Virus record (IMG/VR): IMGVR_UViG_3300044691_000169
Coordinates: 1 to 28,718 of that record
From: a virus
Direction: 5' to 3' (one strand)
DNA length: 28,718 nucleotides
The notes under the pieces are model-generated. The model saw only the letters and a list, made by a program, of their open reading frames with translations. It ran no database searches and was not told where the DNA came from. Positions 1 through 5,241 of the stretch are shown here, one piece after another; position 1 is the first letter of the stretch; each line of letters starts with the position of its first letter. The position numbers were made by a program, and so were the translations under genes.

Positions 1-2
1 TG

Positions 3-158
3 GGGATGCTGGTGGAGCGGAAGGAACTCACGGGGGCGAACGGGGGACCGATAGCGCTCTCAGCGACCGCACGCCCCCAGGAGATGACTGACGAGCAACT
101 CCTCGCTATCGCTTCCGCCGGCTCGTCTCCGATGCTCCTCGAAGCCGAAAATCTGTAA
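3..158 (+). CDS. Probable terminase small subunit, C-terminal end (partial)
   Basis: An open frame runs in from the left edge and stops with TAA at 156-158, giving 51 visible residues. The tail contains ELTGANGGPIAL followed by an acidic stretch with TDEQLLAIA. That pattern (LTGxxGGPI, then a short DEELL-type helix) is typical of the C-terminus of phage terminase small subunits, which recognise packaging sites and recruit the large subunit. The N-terminal DNA-binding part lies outside the window. The large subunit is about 11 kb away at 11149, which is unusual because the pair is normally adjacent. The identification rests on a short tail motif only. Confidence 0.55.
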   Translation, partial: GMLVERKELTGANGGPIALSATARPQEMTDEQLLAIASAGSSPMLLEAENL

Positions 159-159
159 G

Positions 160-250
160 TTTGGGGGTATTATTGGGGGTATCTGTCAGCGTATGACACA
201 TAACCCCTTTGGTATCTGTGAGGTGTGAGTCCTTAGATAGCCATGAGCAA
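160..250. other. Non-coding stretch with paired GGGGGTAT motifs
   Basis: After the terminase-like stop there are two copies of TGGGGGTAT (about 163-171 and 174-182). The reverse complement, ATACCCCC, recurs as pairs on both sides of the attP at 7,730-7,760 and 7,970-7,990. I see no gene here. Whether the motif is a protein-binding site at all three places is inference. Confidence 0.35.
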
Positions 251-276
251 CAAAAAGCCCCCATCTCTGGGGGCTC
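250..276 (-). terminator. Rho-independent terminator ending the minus-strand early block
   Basis: A perfect 7-bp stem (AGCCCCC at 256-262 and GGGGGCT at 269-275) encloses the 6-base loop ATCTCT. Read on the minus strand it is followed by TTTTTG. It lies just downstream of the last minus-strand gene (295-510), where the block's transcripts should end. Confidence 0.8.
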
Positions 277-294
277 GCCGGCGGTCTGGTGGGG

Positions 295-510
295 TTAGAA
301 GTCCGTCGCCCAGGTGTTGCGCGATTGGAGCCGAGTTAGCTCGCGATCCGTGACGCGCTCGCGGTGTCCGTCTTTCCATACGATGACGTTGGGGCTTACG
401 TTGATAAGCCGGAAGTCAGCGGCGGCCTTGCGGTCGTCAACTGCGGTTGGTGTGTAGGTTCCCATTGGTTCGGCGGCTTTGATCTTCGTGAGTGTCGCGG
501 TCGTCATCAT
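295..510 (-). CDS. Small hypothetical early protein, leaderless gene
   Basis: Encodes 71 residues with no domain I recognise. The C-terminal half (DFRLINVSPNVIVWKDGHRERVTDREL) has the look of a small beta-hairpin fold. The ATG at 510 is exactly six bases downstream of the -10 of the palindrome promoter at 517-545, so the transcript should begin at or beside the start codon, with no room for a Shine-Dalgarno sequence. The gene opens with a tandem ATGATG, as do two other genes in this regulon. It is the last gene before the terminator at 250-276. The start is well supported by promoter geometry; the function is unknown. Confidence 0.75.
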   Translation of the reverse strand: MMTTATLTKIKAAEPMGTYTPTAVDDRKAAADFRLINVSPNVIVWKDGHRERVTDRELTRLQSRNTWATDF

Positions 511-516
511 GAATAC

Positions 517-545
517 AGATTACCAACCTACTAGTAAGCTGTCAA
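517..545 (-). promoter_or_regulatory. Palindrome promoter copy 1 (drives 295-510)
   Basis: On the minus strand: -35 TTGACA at 545-540, a 17-base spacer containing TACTAGTA, and -10 TAATCT at 522-517. The ATG at 510 follows after six bases. One outer palindrome base differs from the perfect CTTACTAGTAAG. It is one of eight copies of the same design in the window. Confidence 0.85.
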
Positions 546-553
546 GCGCCAAT

Positions 554-832
554 TTACTGCAGGCCGGCGGCTGCCGGCATCGCGAGCAGCGCCGCGCCGT
601 GCAACTCATTCCAACGCTCTATACGGCGCTCACAGTTGGCGCGGACAGTCTCCCGCCGCTCAACGTCACGGGCGAACCTAGGAGCGATCTCAAGCGCATC
701 CAGAGCGGCTATCTGCTCCCCCATGACCGCCGGCACGTTGCGGCGAGCGAACTCCTCGCGGGTGTGTCCCTGCAAATCCAAGTTGCTCCACTGTGCCGCG
801 TCGATAACCAGCCTGATAGCGTCAATTCGCAT
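554..832 (-). CDS. Hypothetical early protein, 92 aa
   Basis: Second gene of a two-gene unit. Its ATG at 832 follows directly on the TAA of the gene at 833-1057 (TAAATG junction), so it is probably translated by reinitiation or coupling. The protein is rich in Ala, Arg and Glu and looks mainly helical (for example RRNVPAVMGEQIAALDALE and RRIERWNELHGAALLAMP). I see no catalytic or metal-binding motif and recognise no family. It has no promoter of its own and depends on the palindrome promoter at 1064-1092. Confidence 0.65.
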   Translation of the reverse strand: MRIDAIRLVIDAAQWSNLDLQGHTREEFARRNVPAVMGEQIAALDALEIAPRFARDVERRETVRANCERRIERWNELHGAALLAMPAAAGLQ

Positions 833-1057
833 TTATGCAACCTCCAAGAGCGCCGAGACGCCCTTCCAACTCTTGTAATGGCTCTCAACGTCCGCGAGCG
901 TCTCGAAGCGCTTGAGAGAGCCTAGACGACCGCTCCAAGCTCGCGTGCAAGCGTTCTGTGTGCTCATGTACCAGGCGTTCTCACCTTTGCGAAGGGTCAT
1001 GGTGTGGCCGCCCTTGACTAGCTGAAACTCGGTTGCGGATATCGCTTGAATCATCAT
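833..1057 (-). CDS. Small hypothetical early protein, leaderless gene
   Basis: Encodes 74 residues. The sequence (FQLVKGGHTMTLRKGENAW, then KRFETLADVESHYKSW) reads like a small alpha/beta protein that ends in a helix, but I cannot assign a family. The ATG at 1057 begins a tandem ATGATG and lies six bases after the -10 of the promoter at 1064-1092. No Shine-Dalgarno sequence is possible if transcription starts at the usual distance. The gene at 554-832 follows immediately with a TAAATG junction. Confidence 0.75.
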   Translation of the reverse strand: MMIQAISATEFQLVKGGHTMTLRKGENAWYMSTQNACTRAWSGRLGSLKRFETLADVESHYKSWKGVSALLEVA

Positions 1058-1063
1058 GAGTAG

Positions 1064-1092
1064 AGATTACCAACTTACTAGTAAGCTGTCAA
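1064..1092 (-). promoter_or_regulatory. Palindrome promoter copy 2 (drives 833-1057 and 554-832)
   Basis: Minus strand: TTGACA at 1092-1087, a 17-base spacer with the perfect 12-bp palindrome CTTACTAGTAAG, and TAATCT at 1069-1064. The ATG starts at 1057, six bases further on. The sequence matches copy 4 through the ATG. Confidence 0.88.
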
Positions 1093-1095
1093 GCG

Positions 1096-1224
1096 CTAAA
1101 TTAGCGGAGCGACCCGATACACCAGGCCGGCTCCGCACCACACCACATAATCGAAGGCGTCCGCGTGTCGCCAGATGCCGCCGAACTCTACCACGGGCTT
1201 ACCGCAATGCCGGCAAGTAGGCAT
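1096..1224 (-). CDS. Tiny zinc-knuckle-like protein, 42 aa
   Basis: A short gene whose ATG (1224-1222) overlaps the TAA of the preceding gene in a TAATG junction, so translation is probably coupled. It ends with TAG at 1098-1096, four bases before the -35 of the next promoter. The protein begins MPTCRHCGKPVVEFGG, a C-x2-C knuckle, and later has WRHADAFDYVVWC with a third Cys and a His that could complete a metal site. Such minimal treble-clef or zinc-ribbon pieces are common in phage early regions. Function is unknown; the coding call rests on the exact stop/start overlap and the metal-binding pattern. Confidence 0.7.
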   Translation of the reverse strand: MPTCRHCGKPVVEFGGIWRHADAFDYVVWCGAGLVYRVAPLI

Positions 1225-1553
1225 TAGAGGTTCGCAAATCTGGGGACGCTCACCGTGAGCCCGGTTTCGAGAGAGAAGACAGTACGGAGATTGTCGGCGT
1301 ACACATCCTCATGCGTTGCGATCTCAGCGAGCTTGACGCCCCGTAGCTTGCTGAATGTCACGGTGTACGTATCCGCCGGCGTGAGTTCAATCTTCACAAC
1401 GTTGATTCCCCGCTTTGTGAATCCACCACCACCAGGCAGCCGAAACACTAAGTAATTGTCGCCGCCGATGAAGCTCTTTGCGCCGGTCATCATCTTGAAA
1501 CCGCCGCCGCCGAGTTGCTGAAGGATTGTGTTTGCTACTGTCATGTTTGCCAT
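1224..1553 (-). CDS. Hypothetical Gly-rich early protein, leaderless gene
   Basis: The frame is open further upstream to 1712, but the promoter at 1560-1588 lies inside that longer frame and places transcription start at the ATG at 1553. I therefore choose the 109-residue form starting MANMTVANTILQQLGGGG. The protein has two Gly-rich turns (QLGGGGFKMM and LPGGGGFTKRG), then a beta-rich part (INVVKIELTPADTYTVTFSKLRG) and an acidic helix with DVYADNLRTVFSLETGL. It recalls small phage proteins of unknown function in which GGGGF turns alternate with strands, but I cannot name a family. The 42-aa zinc-knuckle gene follows with a TAATG overlap. Confidence 0.75.
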   Translation of the reverse strand: MANMTVANTILQQLGGGGFKMMTGAKSFIGGDNYLVFRLPGGGGFTKRGINVVKIELTPADTYTVTFSKLRGVKLAEIATHEDVYADNLRTVFSLETGLTVSVPRFANL

Positions 1554-1559
1554 GAGTAG

Positions 1560-1588
1560 AGAGTACCAACCTACTAGTAAGCTGTCAA
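1560..1588 (-). promoter_or_regulatory. Palindrome promoter copy 3 (drives 1224-1553)
   Basis: Minus strand: TTGACA at 1588-1583, a 17-base spacer with TACTAGTA, and a variant -10, TACTCT, at 1565-1560. The ATG at 1553 is again six bases downstream. This copy fixes the start of the downstream gene well inside a longer open frame. Confidence 0.82.
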
Positions 1589-1596
1589 GCGCTAAT

Positions 1597-1875
1597 TTAC
1601 GCAACCCACGATTGCCGGTGAATGGGCTCCCACTCCCATTGACCAGGCCGGTAAGTACGCTGAGAGATCTTGCCATCACGGAGCGTAAAGCTCTGTAAGC
1701 GACCATCGGCACGTAGGACCAACGCGCCTCCCTTACGTCGCACCCAGGCTCTCACAGCAGCCTTCCAATCCGCCGCGCCGGTATGGTGAGCGAGCGTGCG
1801 CCACTCGGGGACGGTGAGGAGATTCGTGGGCATGGCGTTACGGTCGAAGTTGGTAGTGATTGCGTTCGTCATCAT
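1597..1875 (-). CDS. Hypothetical early protein, 92 aa, leaderless gene
   Basis: The ATG at 1875 (tandem ATGATG) is six bases after the -10 of the promoter at 1882-1910. The protein starts MMTNAITTNFDRNAMPTNLL and has a basic middle (WKAAVRAWVRRKGGALVLRADG) and an aromatic C-terminus (RPGQWEWEPIHRQSW). The basic, tryptophan-rich character would suit nucleic-acid binding, but no known fold is evident. The gene ends eight bases before the -35 of the next promoter downstream. Confidence 0.75.
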   Translation of the reverse strand: MMTNAITTNFDRNAMPTNLLTVPEWRTLAHHTGAADWKAAVRAWVRRKGGALVLRADGRLQSFTLRDGKISQRTYRPGQWEWEPIHRQSWVA

Positions 1876-1881
1876 GAGTAG

Positions 1882-1910
1882 AGATTACCAACTTACTAGT
1901 AAGCTGTCAA
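1882..1910 (-). promoter_or_regulatory. Palindrome promoter copy 4 (drives 1597-1875)
   Basis: Minus strand: TTGACA at 1910-1905, a 17-base spacer with the perfect palindrome CTTACTAGTAAG, and TAATCT at 1887-1882. The ATG at 1875 follows after six bases. The terminator at 1914-1954 lies directly upstream and insulates it from the preceding unit. Confidence 0.88.
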
Positions 1911-1913
1911 GCG

Positions 1914-1954
1914 CTAAATAGAATAGGGGAGCCGTGAGTGTACCGGCTCCCCTA
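1914..1954 (-). terminator. Rho-independent terminator after 1961-2890
   Basis: An 11-bp inverted repeat (stem arms 1924-1934 and 1944-1954, core AGGGGAGCCG / CGGCTCCCCT) has a 9-base loop. Read on the minus strand it is followed by TATTCTATTT. It sits just past the stop codon at 1961, as expected for a transcript end. Confidence 0.7.
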
Positions 1955-1960
1955 GGGTAG

Positions 1961-2890
1961 CTAGGCCGCCGCGAATATGGGACGGCTCGCGAAGCCGAAC
2001 TTAGGATCATCGGGGGACGGCTTGATAGTCGCTTTGAAGGTGATAGCAGCGCCGCGCTCGGCTGGTGCGCCGCTCGGGAGAGTAGACCAGACCATAAAAC
2101 CCTCAGCGGCCTTGACGAGCATCTTAGTGGTGAGTCCCCACTGGCTCTCCCGCTCCTCGACTTTTACGATGGTGCCGGTGATAGTGACGCGCCCAGAGGG
2201 GCAGGGGGCGGCGGCTTCCTTCTCGGCGGCTCGCTCAGCCTGAGTCACTGCATAGGCGTCATGCTTCGCGATGAGGGATTTAGCGAACACGGTCATTTTC
2301 TCGGAGAGCGTCCCGTACTGCTCAGTCGTGCGAATCATTTCCGCGAGCTTGTCCACGTTCGCCCAACGGCGGTTACGCTCGCGAGCCTCAGCCCAGGCAG
2401 CATCCTCGCGCTCGCGGCTGATGAAGTCATCCGGAGTCAACGCGAGCCCAACGATTGCGGGGAGTGCGTTACGCTCTGCAATCAACTCATACGCACGCGC
2501 TAAGCCTGCAGCGGTCCAAGCGGCAATTCCAGCACGCTTCCCCTTCGCTATGTGGTTCTCGTGTCGCGCCGCTTGCTTGAATGCGTCAAAATCCCCGTAA
2601 GCCATATCCAACTTTTCCGCACAGTCGCCGCCGGTCCTGATATAGCTGTTGGTGAGCGAGTGGTAGAAGAGAACGGTATAGATGCAATCAGCGCCGCAGA
2701 TGTGGCAATTGCCGCCGTGCTCGTGGCGGCTGTACGTCCCGCCGGTCTGTTTCATGTGAGCTTGGATGCGGATGCGCTGAGCGAGCGCGTACTGTGCATC
2801 CCCGATCCCTTCAATCTTGACGTGCTCGAAAGCTACAAACTCATACTCTGAGGGATTGATAACTGAGGGGCGGTGGGTATCGTTACGCAT
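1961..2890 (-). CDS. Treble-clef zinc and OB-fold-like phage protein, 309 aa
   Basis: The N-terminal third holds a metal-binding module, HEHGGNCHICGADCIY, followed after about 20 residues by RTGGDCAEKL, giving a C-x2-C plus a distal Cys and nearby His residues. The central part is helical and rich in Ala, Arg and Glu. The last 80 residues (RVTITGTIVKVEERESQWG and ATIKPSPDDPKFGFASRP) alternate strands and turns as an OB-fold would. Similar proteins occur widely in phages without a proven role. Single-stranded DNA or RNA binding is a reasonable inference. The ATG at 2890 has GGAGG nine bases upstream, which itself lies within the short leaderless reading frame at 2883-2906. Transcription comes from 2913-2941 and ends at 1914-1954. 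Confidence 0.8.
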   Translation of the reverse strand: MRNDTHRPSVINPSEYEFVAFEHVKIEGIGDAQYALAQRIRIQAHMKQTGGTYSRHEHGGNCHICGADCIYTVLFYHSLTNSYIRTGGDCAEKLDMAYGDFDAFKQAARHENHIAKGKRAGIAAWTAAGLARAYELIAERNALPAIVGLALTPDDFISREREDAAWAEARERNRRWANVDKLAEMIRTTEQYGTLSEKMTVFAKSLIAKHDAYAVTQAERAAEKEAAAPCPSGRVTITGTIVKVEERESQWGLTTKMLVKAAEGFMVWSTLPSGAPAERGAAITFKATIKPSPDDPKFGFASRPIFAAA

Positions 2891-2906
2891 TGGGTGTTGC
2901 CTCCAT
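2883..2906 (-). CDS. Seven-codon leader ORF overlapping the next start
   Basis: The ATG at 2906 sits six bases after the -10, at the same place where the leaderless genes start. It opens a frame of seven residues (MEATPNA) whose TAA overlaps the ATG at 2890 of the 309-aa gene. The same bases supply GGAGG as a Shine-Dalgarno sequence for that gene. Promoter copy 7 carries the same leader, but there it reads in frame into the gene. Whether the peptide is made is unproven. Confidence 0.4.
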   Translation of the reverse strand: MEATPNA

Positions 2907-2912
2907 GAGTAG

Positions 2913-2941
2913 AGATTACCAACTTACTAGTAAGCTGTCAA
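2913..2941 (-). promoter_or_regulatory. Palindrome promoter copy 5 (drives 1961-2890)
   Basis: Minus strand: TTGACA at 2941-2936, a 17-base spacer with the perfect CTTACTAGTAAG, and TAATCT at 2918-2913. The TGA stop of the upstream gene (2940-2938) lies within the -35 hexamer, so that gene's terminal codon and this promoter share bases. Confidence 0.88.
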
Positions 2942-3783
2942 GCGGATAATCTCTGAGCTTCCACCATCGCCTGATTGATTTGGCTCGCTAATACCTGCTC
3001 TACCGTCGCCTTCATCCTCTCCGGAGAGATCTCCGCGATGACCTGACGAGCCGCCACAATCGCTTTCTCTGCGGTATCCCCGCTCCCCGTAGACTTCCCG
3101 GTAATCGTCTCAGTGACGGTAAAGGAAATCTTCCCATCGTCCTCAGCGCTTCCCCATCGCACCACCACAAACTTGAGCGGAGCCATTACTCCTAGCTCGA
3201 TTGGTGTACCCATCTTCAGCACCTTCGGATTTTCCACCGGCTTTGTGATGGTATGGCCGAGAGATTTGCAATTCATCCCCATTGGCCCACGTCCGCACGT
3301 TACACACTTCGCGGGACTATCGGGCATGGCGCACAGTACCTCCACCATCCCATCTCCATCCTCGTCATACTTCGCCCGTCGCATCGCACGCTTGGCGTCA
3401 GCGCTGAGCGCTCCGAGCATCACTTTCTTTTGAAGCCGCTCGCGCTCTTTCTCGCTCCACGCGCTCAGCGTCTTTACAGCTTCGGCGCGGTTGATAGCGT
3501 TCATCGTGCAACTAGTCTTTATCTTCCCAACGTGGCCGGCGATGCGAAGCCTGCGAGTCTCCACCGTGCGCTCAGCAATCAAGTCAACCGGACCTTCTAC
3601 TTGATATCCCTGGGGACGTTTCTCGTCGCAATACCACTCGCCGCCGGTAACGATCACTTCCACGCGATCTATAGTGACTCCCTTGCTCCAAGTCCGCAAC
3701 CGCTTACCGTCTACGCAAACGGGGGCTTTGCCTTCGACTGGTACCGCTACAACCGGAGCCTTACTCTTCACCAATGACTTCAT
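2938..3783 (-). CDS. Hypothetical early protein with a Cys cluster, 281 aa
   Basis: The frame opens earlier (3894), but the ATG at 3783 has a strong Shine-Dalgarno sequence, GGGAGGAG, at the right distance. That gives 281 residues starting MKSLVKSKAPVVAVPVEGKA. Around two thirds in there is AKCVTCGRGPMGMNCKSLGHT, a C-x2-C plus Cys and His arrangement that could bind zinc. A charged helical segment (KTLSAWSEKERERLQKKV) precedes it. The C-terminus has a strand-rich part (FVVVRWGSAEDDGKISFTVTE) and a helical end. No family is recognised. It starts inside the 3' end of the 65-aa gene, and its TGA lies within the next promoter. Confidence 0.7.
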   Translation of the reverse strand: MKSLVKSKAPVVAVPVEGKAPVCVDGKRLRTWSKGVTIDRVEVIVTGGEWYCDEKRPQGYQVEGPVDLIAERTVETRRLRIAGHVGKIKTSCTMNAINRAEAVKTLSAWSEKERERLQKKVMLGALSADAKRAMRRAKYDEDGDGMVEVLCAMPDSPAKCVTCGRGPMGMNCKSLGHTITKPVENPKVLKMGTPIELGVMAPLKFVVVRWGSAEDDGKISFTVTETITGKSTGSGDTAEKAIVAARQVIAEISPERMKATVEQVLASQINQAMVEAQRLSA

Positions 3784-3958
3784 AATTACTCCTCCCGCAA
3801 TTCGGGGTATGCGTTGAATGCCCAGGTTGCCGCGTCTTTGGCGAGCTCGCGGGGCGCTCAGATGCGATCTCGTATTTCGCGTACACAACAGCAAGGCACG
3901 CGTGGTTTACGCAAGTCGCTTTGTATGCCTTCATCTTCTGTTCGTATGTCTTTGCCAT
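3761..3958 (-). CDS. Small hypothetical early protein, 65 aa, leaderless gene
   Basis: The ATG at 3958 is six bases after the -10 of the promoter at 3965-3993. The protein starts MAKTYEQKMKAYKATCVNHA and is basic. Two Cys residues and a His lie near the start (TCVNHACLAVVYAKYE), and the rest is a low-complexity basic tail that overlaps the start of the next gene by 23 bases. No function can be assigned. The tail may simply be tolerated read-through sequence that couples translation to the 281-aa gene. Confidence 0.65.
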   Translation of the reverse strand: MAKTYEQKMKAYKATCVNHACLAVVYAKYEIASERPASSPKTRQPGHSTHTPNCGRSNYEVIGEE

Positions 3959-3964
3959 GAGTAG

Positions 3965-3993
3965 AGATTACCAACCTACTAGTAAGCTGTCAA
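3965..3993 (-). promoter_or_regulatory. Palindrome promoter copy 6 (drives 3761-3958 and 2938-3783)
   Basis: Minus strand: TTGACA at 3993-3988, a 17-base spacer with TACTAGTA, and TAATCT at 3970-3965. The ATG at 3958 follows after six bases. The preceding operon ends with TAG at 3999-3997, only three bases before the -35. Confidence 0.87.
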
Positions 3994-3996
3994 GCG

Positions 3997-4092
3997 CTAA
4001 ATCGCAGCCAAGATCCAAACGCCAGCCCACAGCAACACCAGCACGCCGGCTGCTGAGATAAAGAACACGGATGAATTGTGGGAGATCCTCAT
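3997..4092 (-). CDS. Tiny single-pass membrane protein, 31 aa
   Basis: The ATG at 4092 overlaps the TGA of the gene at 4089-4289 in an ATGA junction. The product starts MRISHNSSVFFIS and continues with an uninterrupted hydrophobic stretch (AAGVLVLLWAGVWILAAI) that runs to the C-terminus, so it is a single membrane-spanning peptide with a short N-terminal tail. It closes the AlpA operon. A membrane role such as holin, antiholin or exclusion is possible but cannot be decided from sequence. Confidence 0.6.
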   Translation of the reverse strand: MRISHNSSVFFISAAGVLVLLWAGVWILAAI

Positions 4093-4289
4093 AGCCCCAC
4101 CGCCGTAGCGCATCCCGCACGCTGCCACACGGCGCGGAGATAATCGCGGATCGCCGGCGTACTACTCTTGTGGCATTCCCAACGCCGCGCAGCGCTCACA
4201 TAGATCCAAAGTGGCCAGTGTGAGCGAGGCTTCATAGAGCTTTTGAAGTCGCCGTGATCCCAACTCGATAGAAGTATTCTCTGTAACAT
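4089..4289 (-). CDS. Hypothetical early protein, 66 aa
   Basis: The ATG at 4289 follows directly on the TAG of the 44-aa gene (TAGATG), and its TGA overlaps the next ATG. Both junctions fit coupled translation within one operon. The protein is basic and tryptophan-rich (SHWPLWIYVSAARRWECHK, then YLRAVWQRAGC), with a helical C-terminus. No known motif is visible. The coding call depends mainly on the packing of the operon, since the sequence alone is not distinctive. Confidence 0.55.
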   Translation of the reverse strand: MLQRILLSSWDHGDFKSSMKPRSHWPLWIYVSAARRWECHKSSTPAIRDYLRAVWQRAGCATAVGL

Positions 4290-4424
4290 CTAGCACCACC
4301 ATCCATGAAAAGTTATCGTAGAGCCGTCATCCCATCGCATCGTGAACGTCGGCGCACAAGCACAAAATAGCCAATAGCAATACAGCGCGAAGACGTAGAG
4401 TTGCGCTCGCCAGTGGAGCCTCAT
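4290..4424 (-). CDS. Tiny membrane or secreted protein, 44 aa
   Basis: The ATG at 4424 overlaps the TAA of the gene at 4424-4636 in a TAATG junction. The product begins MRLHWRAQLYVFALYCYWLF: a short basic n-region, then a hydrophobic core up to CACAP. A polar tail with TMRWDDGSTITFHGWWC follows. It could be a signal-anchored or exported peptide, and the A-C pairs near the end of the core might allow lipidation. Tail pieces resembling MRWDDGS and TTLWECDGN in neighbouring genes suggest small exported phage proteins. Function is unknown. Confidence 0.55.
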   Translation of the reverse strand: MRLHWRAQLYVFALYCYWLFCACAPTFTMRWDDGSTITFHGWWC

Positions 4425-4636
4425 TACCGCCTCACCTGAAAATTACCGTCACACTCCCATAGCGTTGTAGGGTCAGAAAAGGTATCAGCGCGAACAATGC
4501 GGCAATGGTGTTGTATCGAGAATTGCACCCATTCCCGCTCACTCTCAGCACGCCGGCGGTCGTCCTCATTGATCTCGTGAGCGAATAAAACAAAAGCTCC
4601 GATGACCAGTAACAAAATTGCAGCGAGTGTCTTCAT
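4424..4636 (-). CDS. Small exported or membrane protein, 70 aa
   Basis: Begins MKTLAAILLLVIGAFVLFAH, a hydrophobic N-terminal segment that is either a signal peptide or a membrane anchor. A charged stretch (EINEDDRRRAESEREW) and a small disulfide-capable domain (VQFSIQHHCRIV ... TTLWECDGNFQVRR) follow. Short phage proteins with HHC...WxCDDG endings are common in prophage early regions and remain uncharacterised. The ATG at 4636 overlaps the upstream TGA (ATGA) and its TAA overlaps the downstream ATG (TAATG), so it is an internal gene of the AlpA operon. Confidence 0.75.
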   Translation of the reverse strand: MKTLAAILLLVIGAFVLFAHEINEDDRRRAESEREWVQFSIQHHCRIVRADTFSDPTTLWECDGNFQVRR

Positions 4637-4941
4637 TTACTCAACTCCGCGTTACGCATGGATGCCGCTCTGAGTTGCTCCCCGGCCTTCGAGTACGAAG
4701 AGGGCATAATGCGATGGCCGATAAATTTGCAGGTTTCGCAGACGTGGAGCTTGTACAAGTGGCGGCGCGGACCCGAGCAGCGATGAGGCGTTGCAGTTGG
4801 CGGCCCCCAAAACTTCATGTTGCGCTTTCTCTCAAGGTCACAGTTGCCCCAGGTAGCTTCACAGTCGCCGTTATGGTGGTGATGTTTCGGCGCGGCCTTG
4901 ATTCTCTCGGCTTCGGCTCTTTCAAACTCCGGATCTCTCAC
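4633..4941 (-). CDS. Hypothetical His/Cys-rich early protein, 102 aa
   Basis: Starts with GTG at 4941, overlapping the TGA of the AlpA-like gene (GTGA junction). The N-terminus is helical and acidic (MRDPEFERAEAERIKAAPKH). It is followed by HHHHNGDCEATWGNC and later LHVCETCKFIGHRIMP, giving several Cys and His residues that look like two metal-binding knuckles. No family is recognised, but a zinc-dependent DNA- or protein-binding role is plausible. Transcription comes from the promoter at 5188-5215. Confidence 0.7.
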   Translation of the reverse strand: MRDPEFERAEAERIKAAPKHHHHNGDCEATWGNCDLERKRNMKFWGPPTATPHRCSGPRRHLYKLHVCETCKFIGHRIMPSSYSKAGEQLRAASMRNAELSK

Positions 4942-5153
4942 GCCGTCACCGTCCCCATCTGCTCCACCAGAGCCCGTATGCTCTCAACGCTCCACATACG
5001 AATACGCGGACCCTGTAGCACGCCGGCGGGATATTTCCCCGAGCCAACCCCACGCCACCAAGTTGCACGGCTGACGGGGATTACTGGGGGAATCCCTCGC
5101 TTACGGTCCCCGATAATCTGGGGAAGTCTCATATAACCAATTTCAGGCAGCAT
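4938..5153 (-). CDS. AlpA-type DNA-binding regulator
   Basis: The product matches the AlpA/excisionase-like winged-helix pattern: YMRLPQIIG, then IPVSRATWWRGVGSGKYPAG, then GPRIRMWSVESIRALVEQM. In this family the VSRxTWWxGVxSGxxP segment is the recognition helix and wing. Family members regulate prophage genes or assist excision. The first ATG (5153) gives 71 residues; an internal ATG at 5132 would start MRLPQIIG. It is the first gene of a tightly overlapping six-gene operon (5153 down to 3997). A hairpin sits between its promoter and its start. It could be the excisionase for the integrase, or an early regulator; it is not an obvious CI-type repressor. Confidence 0.85.
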   Translation of the reverse strand: MLPEIGYMRLPQIIGDRKRGIPPVIPVSRATWWRGVGSGKYPAGVLQGPRIRMWSVESIRALVEQMGTVTA

Positions 5154-5160
5154 ATAAAAG

Positions 5161-5188
5161 GCTCACTCCAATAAAGTCTAGAGTGAGC
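5161..5188. promoter_or_regulatory. Inverted repeat in the AlpA leader: operator or attenuator
   Basis: Perfect 8-bp arms GCTCACTC (5161-5168) and GAGTGAGC (5181-5188) are separated by 12 bases. Read on the minus strand the second arm is followed by CTTTTATATG, so the structure runs into the AlpA start. The GGAG that could serve as ribosome-binding site is within and beside the arm, and the outer arm overlaps the -10. The repeat could be an operator, an attenuator or a structure hiding the ribosome-binding site. Confidence 0.55.
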
Positions 5189-5215
5189 TTATATCGTCTC
5201 AAGTAATCCCGTCAA
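5188..5215 (-). promoter_or_regulatory. AlpA operon promoter
   Basis: Minus strand: TTGACG at 5215-5210, a 16-base spacer and TATAAG at 5193-5188. It does not carry the TACTAGTA palindrome found in the other early promoters, so this operon is probably controlled separately. Confidence 0.6.
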
Positions 5216-5241
5216 GCCTCAAAATAATTATGCGGATGGGA

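Noticed and set aside
479-925. A 148-residue plus-strand open frame
   Set aside because: It runs across palindrome promoter 1 and opposite two coupled minus-strand genes. No ribosome-binding site or motif supports it.
1224-1712. The long 162-residue form of the gene at 1224
   Set aside because: Its upstream third would overlap the promoter at 1560-1588 and the neighbouring gene. Promoter geometry places the start at 1553.
4618-5136. A 172-residue plus-strand open frame
   Set aside because: It opposes the AlpA-like gene and its overlapping partners. The product has no recognisable motif, while the minus-strand genes show exact stop/start overlaps.
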